DNA of 64,000 nt. Source: Methanocorpusculum sp. (lineage in GTDB: Archaea; Halobacteriota; Methanomicrobia; Methanomicrobiales; Methanocorpusculaceae). The DNA is taken from positions 1 to 64,000 of the forward strand of contig DALTWF010000006.1 of assembly GCA_029987235.1 (NCBI GenBank). Reading direction: 5' to 3'. Under the pieces are notes generated by a model. That model made no database searches. It saw only the letters and a program-made list of their open reading frames with translations, and was not told the DNA's origin. Positions 32,872 to 40,499 of this stretch are shown piece by piece. The translations under genes were made by a program, and so were the position numbers. The first letter of the stretch is position 1; each line of letters begins with the position of its first letter.

Positions 32872-33873
32872 GTGACACACATGAAAATCCAAACGCCTTC
32901 CAGACTTCATATTGTTTTGATAGATTTGAACGGCTCGTACAAAAGGGTTGACGGGGGAGCCGGGCTCACTCTTGCAGAACCGGTTTTTATTCTTGAATCA
33001 GAACCCGCAGACCGCGGTGTTTCCATCGATTTCGCAGCAGGCGTTACTGATGAAATCCAGAAAGCCGCAGCTCTGAAAAAAGTTGCGTCCGGTGCGGAGA
33101 ACATGATTAAGCACCTGGGACTTGAAGACGGGTTTCATTTCACGGTGCATCAGACATATCCGGCACATTCCGGGCTCGGTTCCGGAACCCAGATGGCGCT
33201 TGCCGCCGGAAAACTGGTGAGCGAGTCAGCAGGCAGGCATTTTTCAAGCTATGAACTTTCCTGCATTGTAGGTCGGGGGGGAACATCGGGAATTGGCACG
33301 TATGCCTTTGACATGGGTGGATTTATCGTAGATGGTGGTCACAGTTTGAAGGAGAAATCCACATTCCGCCCGTCTTCTGCATCGGATGCAAAGCCCCCGG
33401 TGCTCCTTGGGCGTTATGATTTCCCTGAAGACTGGGAGGTTTTAGTTGCGGTCCCGCATCAGGGAACCTGCTACAGCGGAAAAGAGGAATTAAATATCTT
33501 CCGGGACTACTGTCCGCTTCCGAAAGCGGAGGTTGAGCAGATGTCGCACATAGTTTTCATGAACATGGTGCCGTTTGTCATCGAGCATGACCTTGAGGGC
33601 TTCAGTTATGCGCTGGATATGATTCAGACGACCGCATTTAACAAGCTTGAACTGCGCCTTCAGCCTCCTGCTGTTACGAAACTTATGAATGATATGCGTG
33701 ATGCAGGTGCATATGGTGTAGGTCTTTCTTCGCTTGGTCCGAGTGTATTTACGGTATTTGACAAAAACAACCGCGGTATTGTCAAGGCAACGAAGGAACT
33801 GCTCGGCGATGATGGTGATGTAATTGTGACCAAAGCGCAGAATCATGGTGCGATACTGACAAAGGATGAATAA
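32872..33873 (+). CDS. mptG: Beta-ribofuranosylaminobenzene 5'-phosphate synthase
   Basis: A 333-aa GHMP-fold enzyme for the first committed step of methanopterin synthesis, joining 4-aminobenzoate (or hydroxybenzoate) to PRPP with loss of CO2. The GHMP-like motif PAHSGLGSGTQMALAAGK, the N-terminal PSRLHIVLIDLNG and the family block GRGGTSGIGTYAFDMGGFI are present. The GTG at 32872 fits the GGAGAAAGG ribosome site (32861-32869) better than the ATG three codons on, though both are possible. surE follows after 2 bp. Confidence 0.92.
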   Translation: MTHMKIQTPSRLHIVLIDLNGSYKRVDGGAGLTLAEPVFILESEPADRGVSIDFAAGVTDEIQKAAALKKVASGAENMIKHLGLEDGFHFTVHQTYPAHSGLGSGTQMALAAGKLVSESAGRHFSSYELSCIVGRGGTSGIGTYAFDMGGFIVDGGHSLKEKSTFRPSSASDAKPPVLLGRYDFPEDWEVLVAVPHQGTCYSGKEELNIFRDYCPLPKAEVEQMSHIVFMNMVPFVIEHDLEGFSYALDMIQTTAFNKLELRLQPPAVTKLMNDMRDAGAYGVGLSSLGPSVFTVFDKNNRGIVKATKELLGDDGDVIVTKAQNHGAILTKDE

Positions 33874-33875
33874 AA

Positions 33876-34667
33876 ATGACGCGGCCGAGTATTTTACTGG
33901 TTAACGATGACGGGATAAATTCCGGTGGGCTCTGGGCAGCATATGATGCGCTCTCGTCCTTTGCAGAGGTTACTGTTGTTTCTCCTGCTGTCCAGCAGAG
34001 CGGTGTGGGGCGCTCTATCTCCATTTTCGAGCCGCTTCGGATGAATAAAGTCAGTGTCGGGGGTTGCGAGGCATATGTGGTTTCCGGTCGTCCGACAGAC
34101 TGTGCGATTTTGGGTATACGTGCCCTGCATAAGGAGTTCGACCTTGTGGTTTCCGGTGTCAATCTTGGTGAAAACATCACTTTTGAGTCGATTACGACCT
34201 CGGGCACGGTCGGTGCTGCAATGGAGGCGGCAAATCAGGGGGTTCCTTCCATCGCTTTTTCGATGGAGATGAACACTGACGGGGAAAAATTCACCGACCC
34301 TCGCGAGCATGTGATTGATTTCGGAGCTGTGAGGGAAGTTGTTTCAAAGATTACTCGCTTTTTCCTTGAGCATCCGTTCCCCAAAAACACGCATCTCATC
34401 AATGTCAATATTCCGGCGCGGAGCATAAACGGATACCGGGTAACGCATCTTGGTGCGCGGTTTTTTGATACAACGGTAGAGGAGCGCATCGACCCGCGGG
34501 GTAAGCCGTATTACTGGATTTGCGGCGCGGAAAATCCGGTCTGCGATGCTGAATCAGACGTTGTTGCCCTGCGCGAGGGATTTGTTTCCGTAACGCCTCT
34601 TACGATGGACAACTGTGAGCATGAGTCGCTTGCGGAACTTGCCGGGCTTGTTGCACAAATCCGGTAA
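33876..34667 (+). CDS. surE: 5'-nucleotidase SurE
   Basis: A 263-aa metal-dependent nucleoside 5'-monophosphate phosphatase. The metal site appears as LLVNDDGINSGG (D11, D12), the serine as in PAVQQSGVGRS, and the asparagine in VVSGVNLGEN; the C-terminal VSVTPLTMDN is typical. Probable roles are salvage and control of nucleotide pools. It lies 2 bp after mptG and likely shares its transcript. Confidence 0.93.
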   Translation: MTRPSILLVNDDGINSGGLWAAYDALSSFAEVTVVSPAVQQSGVGRSISIFEPLRMNKVSVGGCEAYVVSGRPTDCAILGIRALHKEFDLVVSGVNLGENITFESITTSGTVGAAMEAANQGVPSIAFSMEMNTDGEKFTDPREHVIDFGAVREVVSKITRFFLEHPFPKNTHLINVNIPARSINGYRVTHLGARFFDTTVEERIDPRGKPYYWICGAENPVCDAESDVVALREGFVSVTPLTMDNCEHESLAELAGLVAQIR

Positions 34668-34693
34668 CTTTTTTCTGCATACTGTGGGATGAG

Positions 34694-34772
34694 TATCTGC
34701 ATATTTAAACAAGATTTATATGCACATACATCCAACATATCTGCATAAAATAATTTAATGAATATGCAGATA
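34694..34772. promoter_or_regulatory. Three copies of TATCTGCATA before the Fic gene
   Basis: TATCTGCATA occurs at 34694-34703 and 34738-34747, and its exact reverse complement at 34763-34772, ending 4 bp before the Fic start codon. A TATA-like box (gatttatatgc, about 34713-34723) sits between the first two copies. The arrangement fits an operator for a dimeric DNA-binding protein, possibly the winged-helix end of the Fic protein itself. Confidence 0.6.
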
Positions 34773-34776
34773 AATC

Positions 34777-35826
34777 ATGCACCATTTTGATTATACTTTT
34801 CTTCAAAAGATGCCGGTAACTGTTCCGGTTCTGAATCTGACGGCAAATATTTACTCGTTACGGGGGGAGACATCAGCGCATGCTTTGGAGAATCAGGCAA
34901 AACTTCTTGCGGGGCTTGAAAACAGGGCCAGGGTTGAGTCGGTTAAATCGTCCAATGCGATTGAAGGCATTGTCACAAGCGATGAACGGATTTGTGCAAT
35001 TGTTTCGTCCGGTGCGCTGCCCCTTACGCATGACGAGGCGGAAATTGCAGGATATAATGATGTGTTGCGTCTGATTTACAGAGAATATGCGTCGATTTCC
35101 TTTGATGAAAAAACAGTGCGGGCGATGCACAAAAAAATGCTTGCAAAAAGCGGCGCATCCGATGCAGGCATCTATAAGTCAGCGGACAATCTGATTCTTG
35201 AATACAGTGCATGTGGTGAGAAAAAAATCAGATTCAGACCGGTTCCGGCAAAAGACACAAAGTCCGCAATGCAGCAGATGTTTCTTGCATATGCGCAGGC
35301 GCGGGATAATCCAGACATCAATCCCCTGCTTCTTATCCCCTGTGTGGTTCTTGATTTTTTGTGCATCCACCCGTTTCGCGATGGAAACGGAAGAATAAGC
35401 CGTCTTATTTCACTTTTACTACTCTATAAGGCAGGTTTTACTGCCGGGCAGTATATATCGTTTGAGGCGAAAATCGACCGGGCAAAAGAGCTGTATTATA
35501 CTGAGCTGAAAGCGTCATCGGTCGGCTGGAATGAAAATAAGAGCGATTATCTGCCGTTTATCGAATTCTTTCAGAGGATGCTTTACGAAAGTTATCTTGA
35601 TTTGAACATCTGCATGAAAGAGGCGGTCTCCGGTTCAAAGGCGTTTAGAATTGAGCAGGAGGTTTTTTCGGCAATAACTCCTGTTTCCAAGGCGGAAATC
35701 TGCAAAGCTCTTCCTGATGTCAGCCCTACGACTGTGGAGGCTGTCCTTGGAAAACTTGTTCGCGAGGGGCGTGTGGAAAAGTCCGGGGCGGCCCGCAGTA
35801 CAAAATATTTCAGAAAAGAGGATTAG
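34777..35826 (+). CDS. Fic-domain AMP-transferase with winged-helix tail
   Basis: A 349-aa Fic protein. The active site HPFRDGNGR is at residues 198-206 and is complete. An N-terminal inhibitory helix carries SNAIEG (59-64), the (S/T)xxxE(G/N) motif of self-inhibited class II Fic enzymes. The last 80 residues form a probable winged-helix domain (KAEICKALPDVSPTTVEAVLGKL, described here as motif positions about 292-330). Fic enzymes attach AMP to target proteins. Exact 10-bp repeats upstream suggest autoregulation. No antitoxin is adjacent, consistent with self-inhibition. Confidence 0.9.
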   Translation: MHHFDYTFLQKMPVTVPVLNLTANIYSLRGETSAHALENQAKLLAGLENRARVESVKSSNAIEGIVTSDERICAIVSSGALPLTHDEAEIAGYNDVLRLIYREYASISFDEKTVRAMHKKMLAKSGASDAGIYKSADNLILEYSACGEKKIRFRPVPAKDTKSAMQQMFLAYAQARDNPDINPLLLIPCVVLDFLCIHPFRDGNGRISRLISLLLLYKAGFTAGQYISFEAKIDRAKELYYTELKASSVGWNENKSDYLPFIEFFQRMLYESYLDLNICMKEAVSGSKAFRIEQEVFSAITPVSKAEICKALPDVSPTTVEAVLGKLVREGRVEKSGAARSTKYFRKED

Positions 35827-36329
35827 TTCATCCGTTTAACCACGGATGCAACATATTTACCGAATAATTCGGCCTGTCTGATGTGTGTTTCAGTAATCGG
35901 ACCGTCGGCTGCAAGACCGTAGTGTCCCCCGTTGTGCTCTTCGTTTTTGGCTTCCTCGTCAATCGGGTCGCCGACCACAACCATGCCGTGTATCAGCATT
36001 GCCTGCAGAATTGATAAGAGTGCGGTCTCTTTTCCACCGGTCCGGTCACCCGAGGTGACAAATGCGGCGCCGACTTTGCCGGTGAGTTTTCCGCGCACGA
36101 ATGTGGTGTCGTCGATGAGTTCTTTTACCTCTGCTGCAACCGAGCCGTAATAGACCGGCGAACCTAAAATTATTCCATCGTAGGCGACTAAATCCGTTGC
36201 GCTGATGCGGTTGAATGATAATACGTCAACTTCTGTTCCATCGATTTCTTTTGCGCCTTTGCCTATGGCATCAGCCAGTATTTTTGTTTTTCCGGTCCTG
36301 CTGTAGCAGGTCACAAGTATCCTGGGCAT
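35823..36329 (-). CDS. Flavodoxin/WrbA-like protein
   Basis: A 168-aa flavodoxin-fold protein with the FMN phosphate loop YSRTGKTKILAD near residue 8, ILGSPVYYGSVAAEV in the second loop and FVTSGDRTGGKETALLSI in the third, the pattern of WrbA-type quinone reductases and NADPH-dependent FMN reductases. I start at ATG 36329 rather than an in-frame ATG at 36389, because the flavodoxin strand MPRILVTCY begins there. Its stop overlaps the Fic stop by 4 bp in convergent orientation. Confidence 0.88.
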   Translation of the reverse strand: MPRILVTCYSRTGKTKILADAIGKGAKEIDGTEVDVLSFNRISATDLVAYDGIILGSPVYYGSVAAEVKELIDDTTFVRGKLTGKVGAAFVTSGDRTGGKETALLSILQAMLIHGMVVVGDPIDEEAKNEEHNGGHYGLAADGPITETHIRQAELFGKYVASVVKRMN

Positions 36330-36381
36330 TCTATGTAGTAATCTGGTCTGAAAGCATATAAAAATAGGGTTAGGGGATGTG

Positions 36382-37500
36382 TTATTCAAAAGAAAACGAG
36401 CCGTACTTTCCCCCTCCGCCGGGGAAGAGTTTTACACGGCTTTCGCGCATCATAATGACCGCATCTGCAACTGCAGGCGAGACTTCCGCAAGTTTTTCCT
36501 TTGGGGCTTCAAGTAAAACGGTTATTTCACTGCCGCATGCGGCAAGGTACTTTTCGTACATGGCAGTTACTTTTTTGGCGCCCGGATTTGCAACATGCAG
36601 CACCCGTGCGATTACCTCGGCTAAGGGTATCATTTTGATGTACGGGGGGCGGGGTGTTGCCTTTTTGAGTGTGGACATCTTCTGCGCCCTCTCAAGTACG
36701 CCGAGTTTAATCTGACCTCCGTCATGCGGGCATTTCCAGTGCAGACGTTCTGCCTCGTTTAAACTGAACTGCTCAAAACAGCGGACGCACGCGGTCCGGT
36801 TGTATTTTCCCTCTTCAGGGAAAAAGCCTGCGTTGAGGATGATGCGGCCTTCTGTGATTGCTTTGAGGATATCTTTGGGCGCGCAGGATGTGGTATCAAG
36901 CCGGGTAAATTCGCGCCCGAGTTTGGTCGGATGATGGCTGTGCGCATCGGAATTGGTTAAAAACGGCACGTCTGCGAATTCTTCAATACCGGCGCCGTAG
37001 GAGGAATCAGCCGAAAGCCCCAGTTCGCAGAAATCAAGTTTTTCTTCCCCGTAGCAGTCTGAGGGGAGTTCGTATGCAGCAAAAAGCGAAGTCCACGGGG
37101 TAAACGCATGAGCGGGTCCAATCAGCCCTCCGCATTCGTGCACGGTTTCTGCAATCTGCTCCCCGTTCAGATATATGTGGGGACGTCCGCAGGTTGCAAA
37201 ATGCGAACAGGCAGGCGTCAGTTTTTCCTGCAGTTCCTCAAACTGCTCAAATGTCTCCATCAAAATCACATGATGCACGCGTTTTATGTCTTCCACTTCG
37301 GTCTGGGGAATTACGGTGATATTGTCAGGAATTTCTGCCGCGTTCCAGAGTCTGCGCCATCCCGGGTGCAGAGCGTCTCCGGAGCCGATGACGTTAATTC
37401 CTTTCGTTTTGCAGCCTTTGAGGATATTTTCCGGCAGCATGTCGCGGGAGGTTGCTATGGAATAGCAGGAATGTATGTGAAGGTCGGCGTTTACTATCAT
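36382..37500 (-). CDS. EndoQ-type PHP-domain DNA endonuclease
   Basis: A 372-aa protein with an N-terminal PHP metal-binding domain (NADLHIHSCYS, H8 and H10; then SGDALHPGW, PQTEVEDIKRVHHVI, TNSDAHSHHP) and a C-terminal zinc-finger region (CVRCFEQF ... CPHDGG) followed by a helical tail. This layout matches archaeal endonuclease Q, which nicks DNA 5' of deaminated bases such as uracil and hypoxanthine. The start at 37500 puts the first PHP strand at the N-terminus; an in-frame ATG at 37551 would add unrelated residues. It is divergent from the patatin gene. Confidence 0.87.
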   Translation of the reverse strand: MIVNADLHIHSCYSIATSRDMLPENILKGCKTKGINVIGSGDALHPGWRRLWNAAEIPDNITVIPQTEVEDIKRVHHVILMETFEQFEELQEKLTPACSHFATCGRPHIYLNGEQIAETVHECGGLIGPAHAFTPWTSLFAAYELPSDCYGEEKLDFCELGLSADSSYGAGIEEFADVPFLTNSDAHSHHPTKLGREFTRLDTTSCAPKDILKAITEGRIILNAGFFPEEGKYNRTACVRCFEQFSLNEAERLHWKCPHDGGQIKLGVLERAQKMSTLKKATPRPPYIKMIPLAEVIARVLHVANPGAKKVTAMYEKYLAACGSEITVLLEAPKEKLAEVSPAVADAVIMMRESRVKLFPGGGGKYGSFSFE

Positions 37501-37607
37501 GCGTATTGTGTATTGTTGATTGTACGTTTTGGGCATTAGAGTTTGCGGCAACAGGGTGCCTTCCTATCGAAATCTACTATTTGTCAGAGAGCATATATTA
37601 CACCAGA

Positions 37608-38465
37608 ATGGTCTACAAGGCAGGAATATTATTTGAAGGAGGCGGTATGCGGGGTGCGTATACCTCGGGCGTAATAGACGCACTAATCGAAAATAACATA
37701 CTATGCAACAAGTGCTACGGTGTTTCGTCCGGCGCGTGTCATGCAACGAACTATGTTTCGCAGCAGGCAGGGCGTTCAATCCGGGTGATTACGGATTTTA
37801 TCGGTGATGAACGCTACTGCAGCAGAAAGAGTCTTTTCAAAACGGGCAATTTATTCGGTCTTGAGATGATTTACGAGACTATCCCGCGTGAACTGGATAA
37901 ATTTGATTTTGAGACCGCACGCAATTCCCCGACCAAATTCTATGCCTGTGCGACTAATTTAAAGACCGGAAAAATGGACTATCTTTTAGTCGGCGATATG
38001 TACGAAAAAAGCGAGTATATGAAAATTGCGGCTTCCATGGCGCTTCCGTTCCTTGCAAAAATCTGTAAAATAGATGGTCAGAAATATCTGGACGGGGGTG
38101 TTGCCGATTCTCTACCGGTAAAGCGGACTCTTGAGGAGGACAATGATAAACTTGTTCTTGTTTTAACCCAGGCAAAGCCGTTTCAGAAGAAATTCAACTG
38201 GCTTACGCCTCTTGTCGCTCTCAAATACCTGATTTATCCAAAATATACGGCGAGTTTTGCAACCCGGCATGTGCGGTACAATGAATCGCTCAAATTTATT
38301 GATGAAATGGAAAAAGAAGGAAAGGTGTTTGTTATCCGGCCGCAGAAACCGGTCGAACTGAAGCGTCTTGAGGTTGACAGGCAGAAAATCCGGGATTTGT
38401 ATGAGGTCGGTTATCGTGAGGCAAATGAGTTGATGCCTGCTTTAAAGAAGTTTCTGGAGGAGTAA
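37608..38465 (+). CDS. Patatin-like phospholipase
   Basis: A 285-aa alpha/beta-hydrolase of the patatin type. The oxyanion hole GGGMRGAY, nucleophile elbow GVSSGA and the catalytic aspartate in YLDGGVADS are all present. It likely hydrolyses acyl esters; archaeal ether lipids are not obvious substrates, so dietary or bacterial esters or proteins could be targets. The true start is ATG 37608, just before the first beta strand; longer frames upstream overlap the EndoQ gene. hisF starts directly after the stop. Confidence 0.88.
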   Translation: MVYKAGILFEGGGMRGAYTSGVIDALIENNILCNKCYGVSSGACHATNYVSQQAGRSIRVITDFIGDERYCSRKSLFKTGNLFGLEMIYETIPRELDKFDFETARNSPTKFYACATNLKTGKMDYLLVGDMYEKSEYMKIAASMALPFLAKICKIDGQKYLDGGVADSLPVKRTLEEDNDKLVLVLTQAKPFQKKFNWLTPLVALKYLIYPKYTASFATRHVRYNESLKFIDEMEKEGKVFVIRPQKPVELKRLEVDRQKIRDLYEVGYREANELMPALKKFLEE

Positions 38466-39272
38466 ATGACTCTTACGAAGCGTATTATACCCTGTCTTGA
38501 CTTAAAGGAGGGGCGTGTGGTAAAAGGTGTGCATTTTGAGGGTTTGCGGGATGCGGGAGACCCTGTTGCTCTTGCGAAGCGGTATAATGAGCAGGGTGCG
38601 GATGAGGTGGTGTTTTTGGATATTTCCGCTTCGCGCGAGGGTAAGGAGACGATGCGGGACGTTATTTCCCGTGCGGCCGATGAACTGTTTCTGCCGCTCA
38701 CGGTCGGCGGGGGTATTCGTACGGTTAAGGATATTCAGGAGATTCTGCGTGCAGGTGCGGATAAAACCAGTCTGAATACGGCTGCGGTAAAGACGCCGGA
38801 GGTTATCAGCGAGGGTGCAAAGTTGTTTGGCAATCAGTGTATTGTGCTTGCGGAGGATGTGCGGCGTAATTATGAGATGAAGGAGGGTGTTACGCCGGTG
38901 CATCTCTCGGACGGGCGGACCTGCTGGTATGAGGTCGTTATCTATGGCGGCAGCCATGGAACGGGGCTTGATGCGGTGAAGTGGGCACAGGATGCGGTTG
39001 AGCGGGGAGCGGGGGAGATTTTACTGACGTCGATGGAAACGGACGGGGTAAAGACCGGATTTGACCTTGATATTACGGCGGTTATTTCGGATTCGGTGGA
39101 TGTTCCGGTTATTGCTTCAGGCGGTGTGGGAACGCTGGAGCATTTCTATGACGGGTTTGCGAAGGGTAAGGCTGATGCGTGTCTTGCTGCATCAGTGTTT
39201 CATTTCGGTGAGTTTACGATTTCGGATGTGAAGCAGTATCTGCATGGAAGAGGTATTCCAGTCCGATTATAA
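38466..39272 (+). CDS. hisF: Imidazole glycerol phosphate synthase cyclase subunit
   Basis: A 268-aa TIM-barrel that closes the imidazole ring in histidine synthesis with ammonia from HisH. RIIPCLDLKEGRVVKG opens the barrel with the catalytic Asp, and the second catalytic Asp lies in LLTSMETDGVKTGFD. VGGGIR and IASGGVG form the phosphate sites. An insertion around residues 135-155 is typical of the family. A GGAG ribosome site sits within the end of the patatin gene, and the methyltransferase gene overlaps the 3' end by 29 bp. Confidence 0.95.
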   Translation: MTLTKRIIPCLDLKEGRVVKGVHFEGLRDAGDPVALAKRYNEQGADEVVFLDISASREGKETMRDVISRAADELFLPLTVGGGIRTVKDIQEILRAGADKTSLNTAAVKTPEVISEGAKLFGNQCIVLAEDVRRNYEMKEGVTPVHLSDGRTCWYEVVIYGGSHGTGLDAVKWAQDAVERGAGEILLTSMETDGVKTGFDLDITAVISDSVDVPVIASGGVGTLEHFYDGFAKGKADACLAASVFHFGEFTISDVKQYLHGRGIPVRL

Positions 39273-39825
39273 GCTTCGGGGGGCGCGCTGGGCTGGGTCG
39301 GTGGATGTGCCGAGTCTGCCGTCTGGTGCGCTTATTCTTGAGGCAGGGTGCGGTAACGGCAAGACGCTTTCTGCGCTGCCGATGGGTGCAGTGGGGGTTG
39401 ATATTTCTCCTGAGGCGGTTCGTCTTGCGGGATCATCGTATGCTGTTTTAGGGGATATCAGGTATCTTCCGTTCAGGGACGGGGTTTTTGACTGTGTGCT
39501 TTGTTTTCATGTGCTCGGGCATCTTATGGATACTGAGCGCAGGGTTGCGGCAGCGGAGCTTTTGCGTGTGCTAAAGCCGGGGGGCGCACTTTATTTCCGA
39601 GGGTTTGCGCGGGGTGATTTTCGCAATGAGCGGGGTGTTGAGGTGGAACAGGGTTCATTTCTTAAGGGAGACGGGATTATGACGCATTTTTTTACGGTCG
39701 GGGAGGTGTCTGCTTTGTTCGGGGCGGGGGATGTGTATGAGTATTCGTGGGGGCTTAAAATCCGGGGTGTTGTGTATCCGCGGGTTGAGGTTCGCGGCTG
39801 TTTTATCAGGGATAAGCGCGTATAA
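39244..39825 (+). CDS. Class I SAM-dependent methyltransferase
   Basis: A 193-aa Rossmann-fold methyltransferase. Motif I is LEAGCGNGKTLSAL, the acidic loop after strand 2 is GVDISPEAV, and motifs for strands 3-4 are LGDIRYLPF and FDCVLCFHVLGHL. This is the Methyltransf_11 pattern. The substrate is unknown. It begins 29 bp inside hisF in a different frame and is followed 6 bp later by hisI, which places it in a histidine operon, though such placement does not prove a role in histidine synthesis. Confidence 0.87.
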   Translation: MEEVFQSDYKLRGARWAGSVDVPSLPSGALILEAGCGNGKTLSALPMGAVGVDISPEAVRLAGSSYAVLGDIRYLPFRDGVFDCVLCFHVLGHLMDTERRVAAAELLRVLKPGGALYFRGFARGDFRNERGVEVEQGSFLKGDGIMTHFFTVGEVSALFGAGDVYEYSWGLKIRGVVYPRVEVRGCFIRDKRV

Positions 39826-39831
39826 TTGTGT

Positions 39832-40206
39832 ATGTCTTCTCTGATTTCGTCTATAAAATATAATGATGCGTGTCTTGTTCCGGTGGTGGTGCAGGATGTG
39901 GTAAGTAAGGATGTGCTGATGTTTGCGTGGGCAAATGAGGAAGCGGTTTTGTTAACGGTTGAGTCGGGGTTTGCGCATTATTTTTCGCGGTCACGGGGTA
40001 AGCTCTGGAAGAAGGGTGAGGAGTCGGGGCATCTGCAGAGGGTTTCTGAGGTGCTTGTGGACTGTGACTGTGATACGCTTTTGTATCTGGTGGAGCAGGA
40101 GGGGTGTGCGTGTCATGAGGGGTATCGGAGTTGTTTTTTCCGGAGAATCGATGGGGAGGTCGTATTAGAACGGCTGAAAAAGCCGGAGGAGATTTACGGG
40201 AAGTAA
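39832..40206 (+). CDS. hisI: Phosphoribosyl-AMP cyclohydrolase
   Basis: A 124-aa zinc enzyme for the third step of histidine synthesis. The signatures SRSRGKLWKKGEESGH and the metal-binding CDCDTLL and CACHEGYRSCF are intact. I chose ATG 39832 over a TTG two codons before it. It is the last gene of the patatin-hisF-methyltransferase-hisI unit; hisE is elsewhere (20.6 kb), so the two reactions that are fused in many organisms are separate genes here. Confidence 0.94.
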   Translation: MSSLISSIKYNDACLVPVVVQDVVSKDVLMFAWANEEAVLLTVESGFAHYFSRSRGKLWKKGEESGHLQRVSEVLVDCDCDTLLYLVEQEGCACHEGYRSCFFRRIDGEVVLERLKKPEEIYGK

Positions 40207-40499
40207 TTTTTTGGCAGTGACTTTTTTTGAGAGGGAAAATTACCGGATGACTTTTTTCACCCACATATTATCGTGTCTTTCGCTGCTTTCCATATAATTG
40301 TCTGTCGCTTCGCTTGACTGGCTCAAATCCTTGGTCTCCTTACGACTCCCGCGGGATTTCGCGTTTTTTGTGGTGATTTTCGTGAGGGAGATACTTAAAA
40401 CCCCCTCCAAAAAAAAAGCAAAGAAACCATGCGAATAAAAAATAAGGCACCTGCATTTTTCCACCCGTGAAAAAAAAAAACCAGCCCGCCAGAAAAAAA
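40207..40499. other. Intergenic stretch with repeat-like sequence
   Basis: This 293-bp gap between hisI and ppk1, whose stops face each other, has no convincing gene. Positions 40355-40390 (gggatttcgcgttttttgtgg then tgattttcgtgaggga) resemble the dispersed repeat at 8669 and 10421. A-runs at 40409-40417 and 40469-40478 could be terminators for the leftward ppk1 or rightward hisI transcripts. Confidence 0.4.

Noticed and set aside
40240..40464. A 74-codon minus-strand frame after ppk1
   Set aside because: It spans repeat-like sequence and A-runs and shows no protein family pattern.
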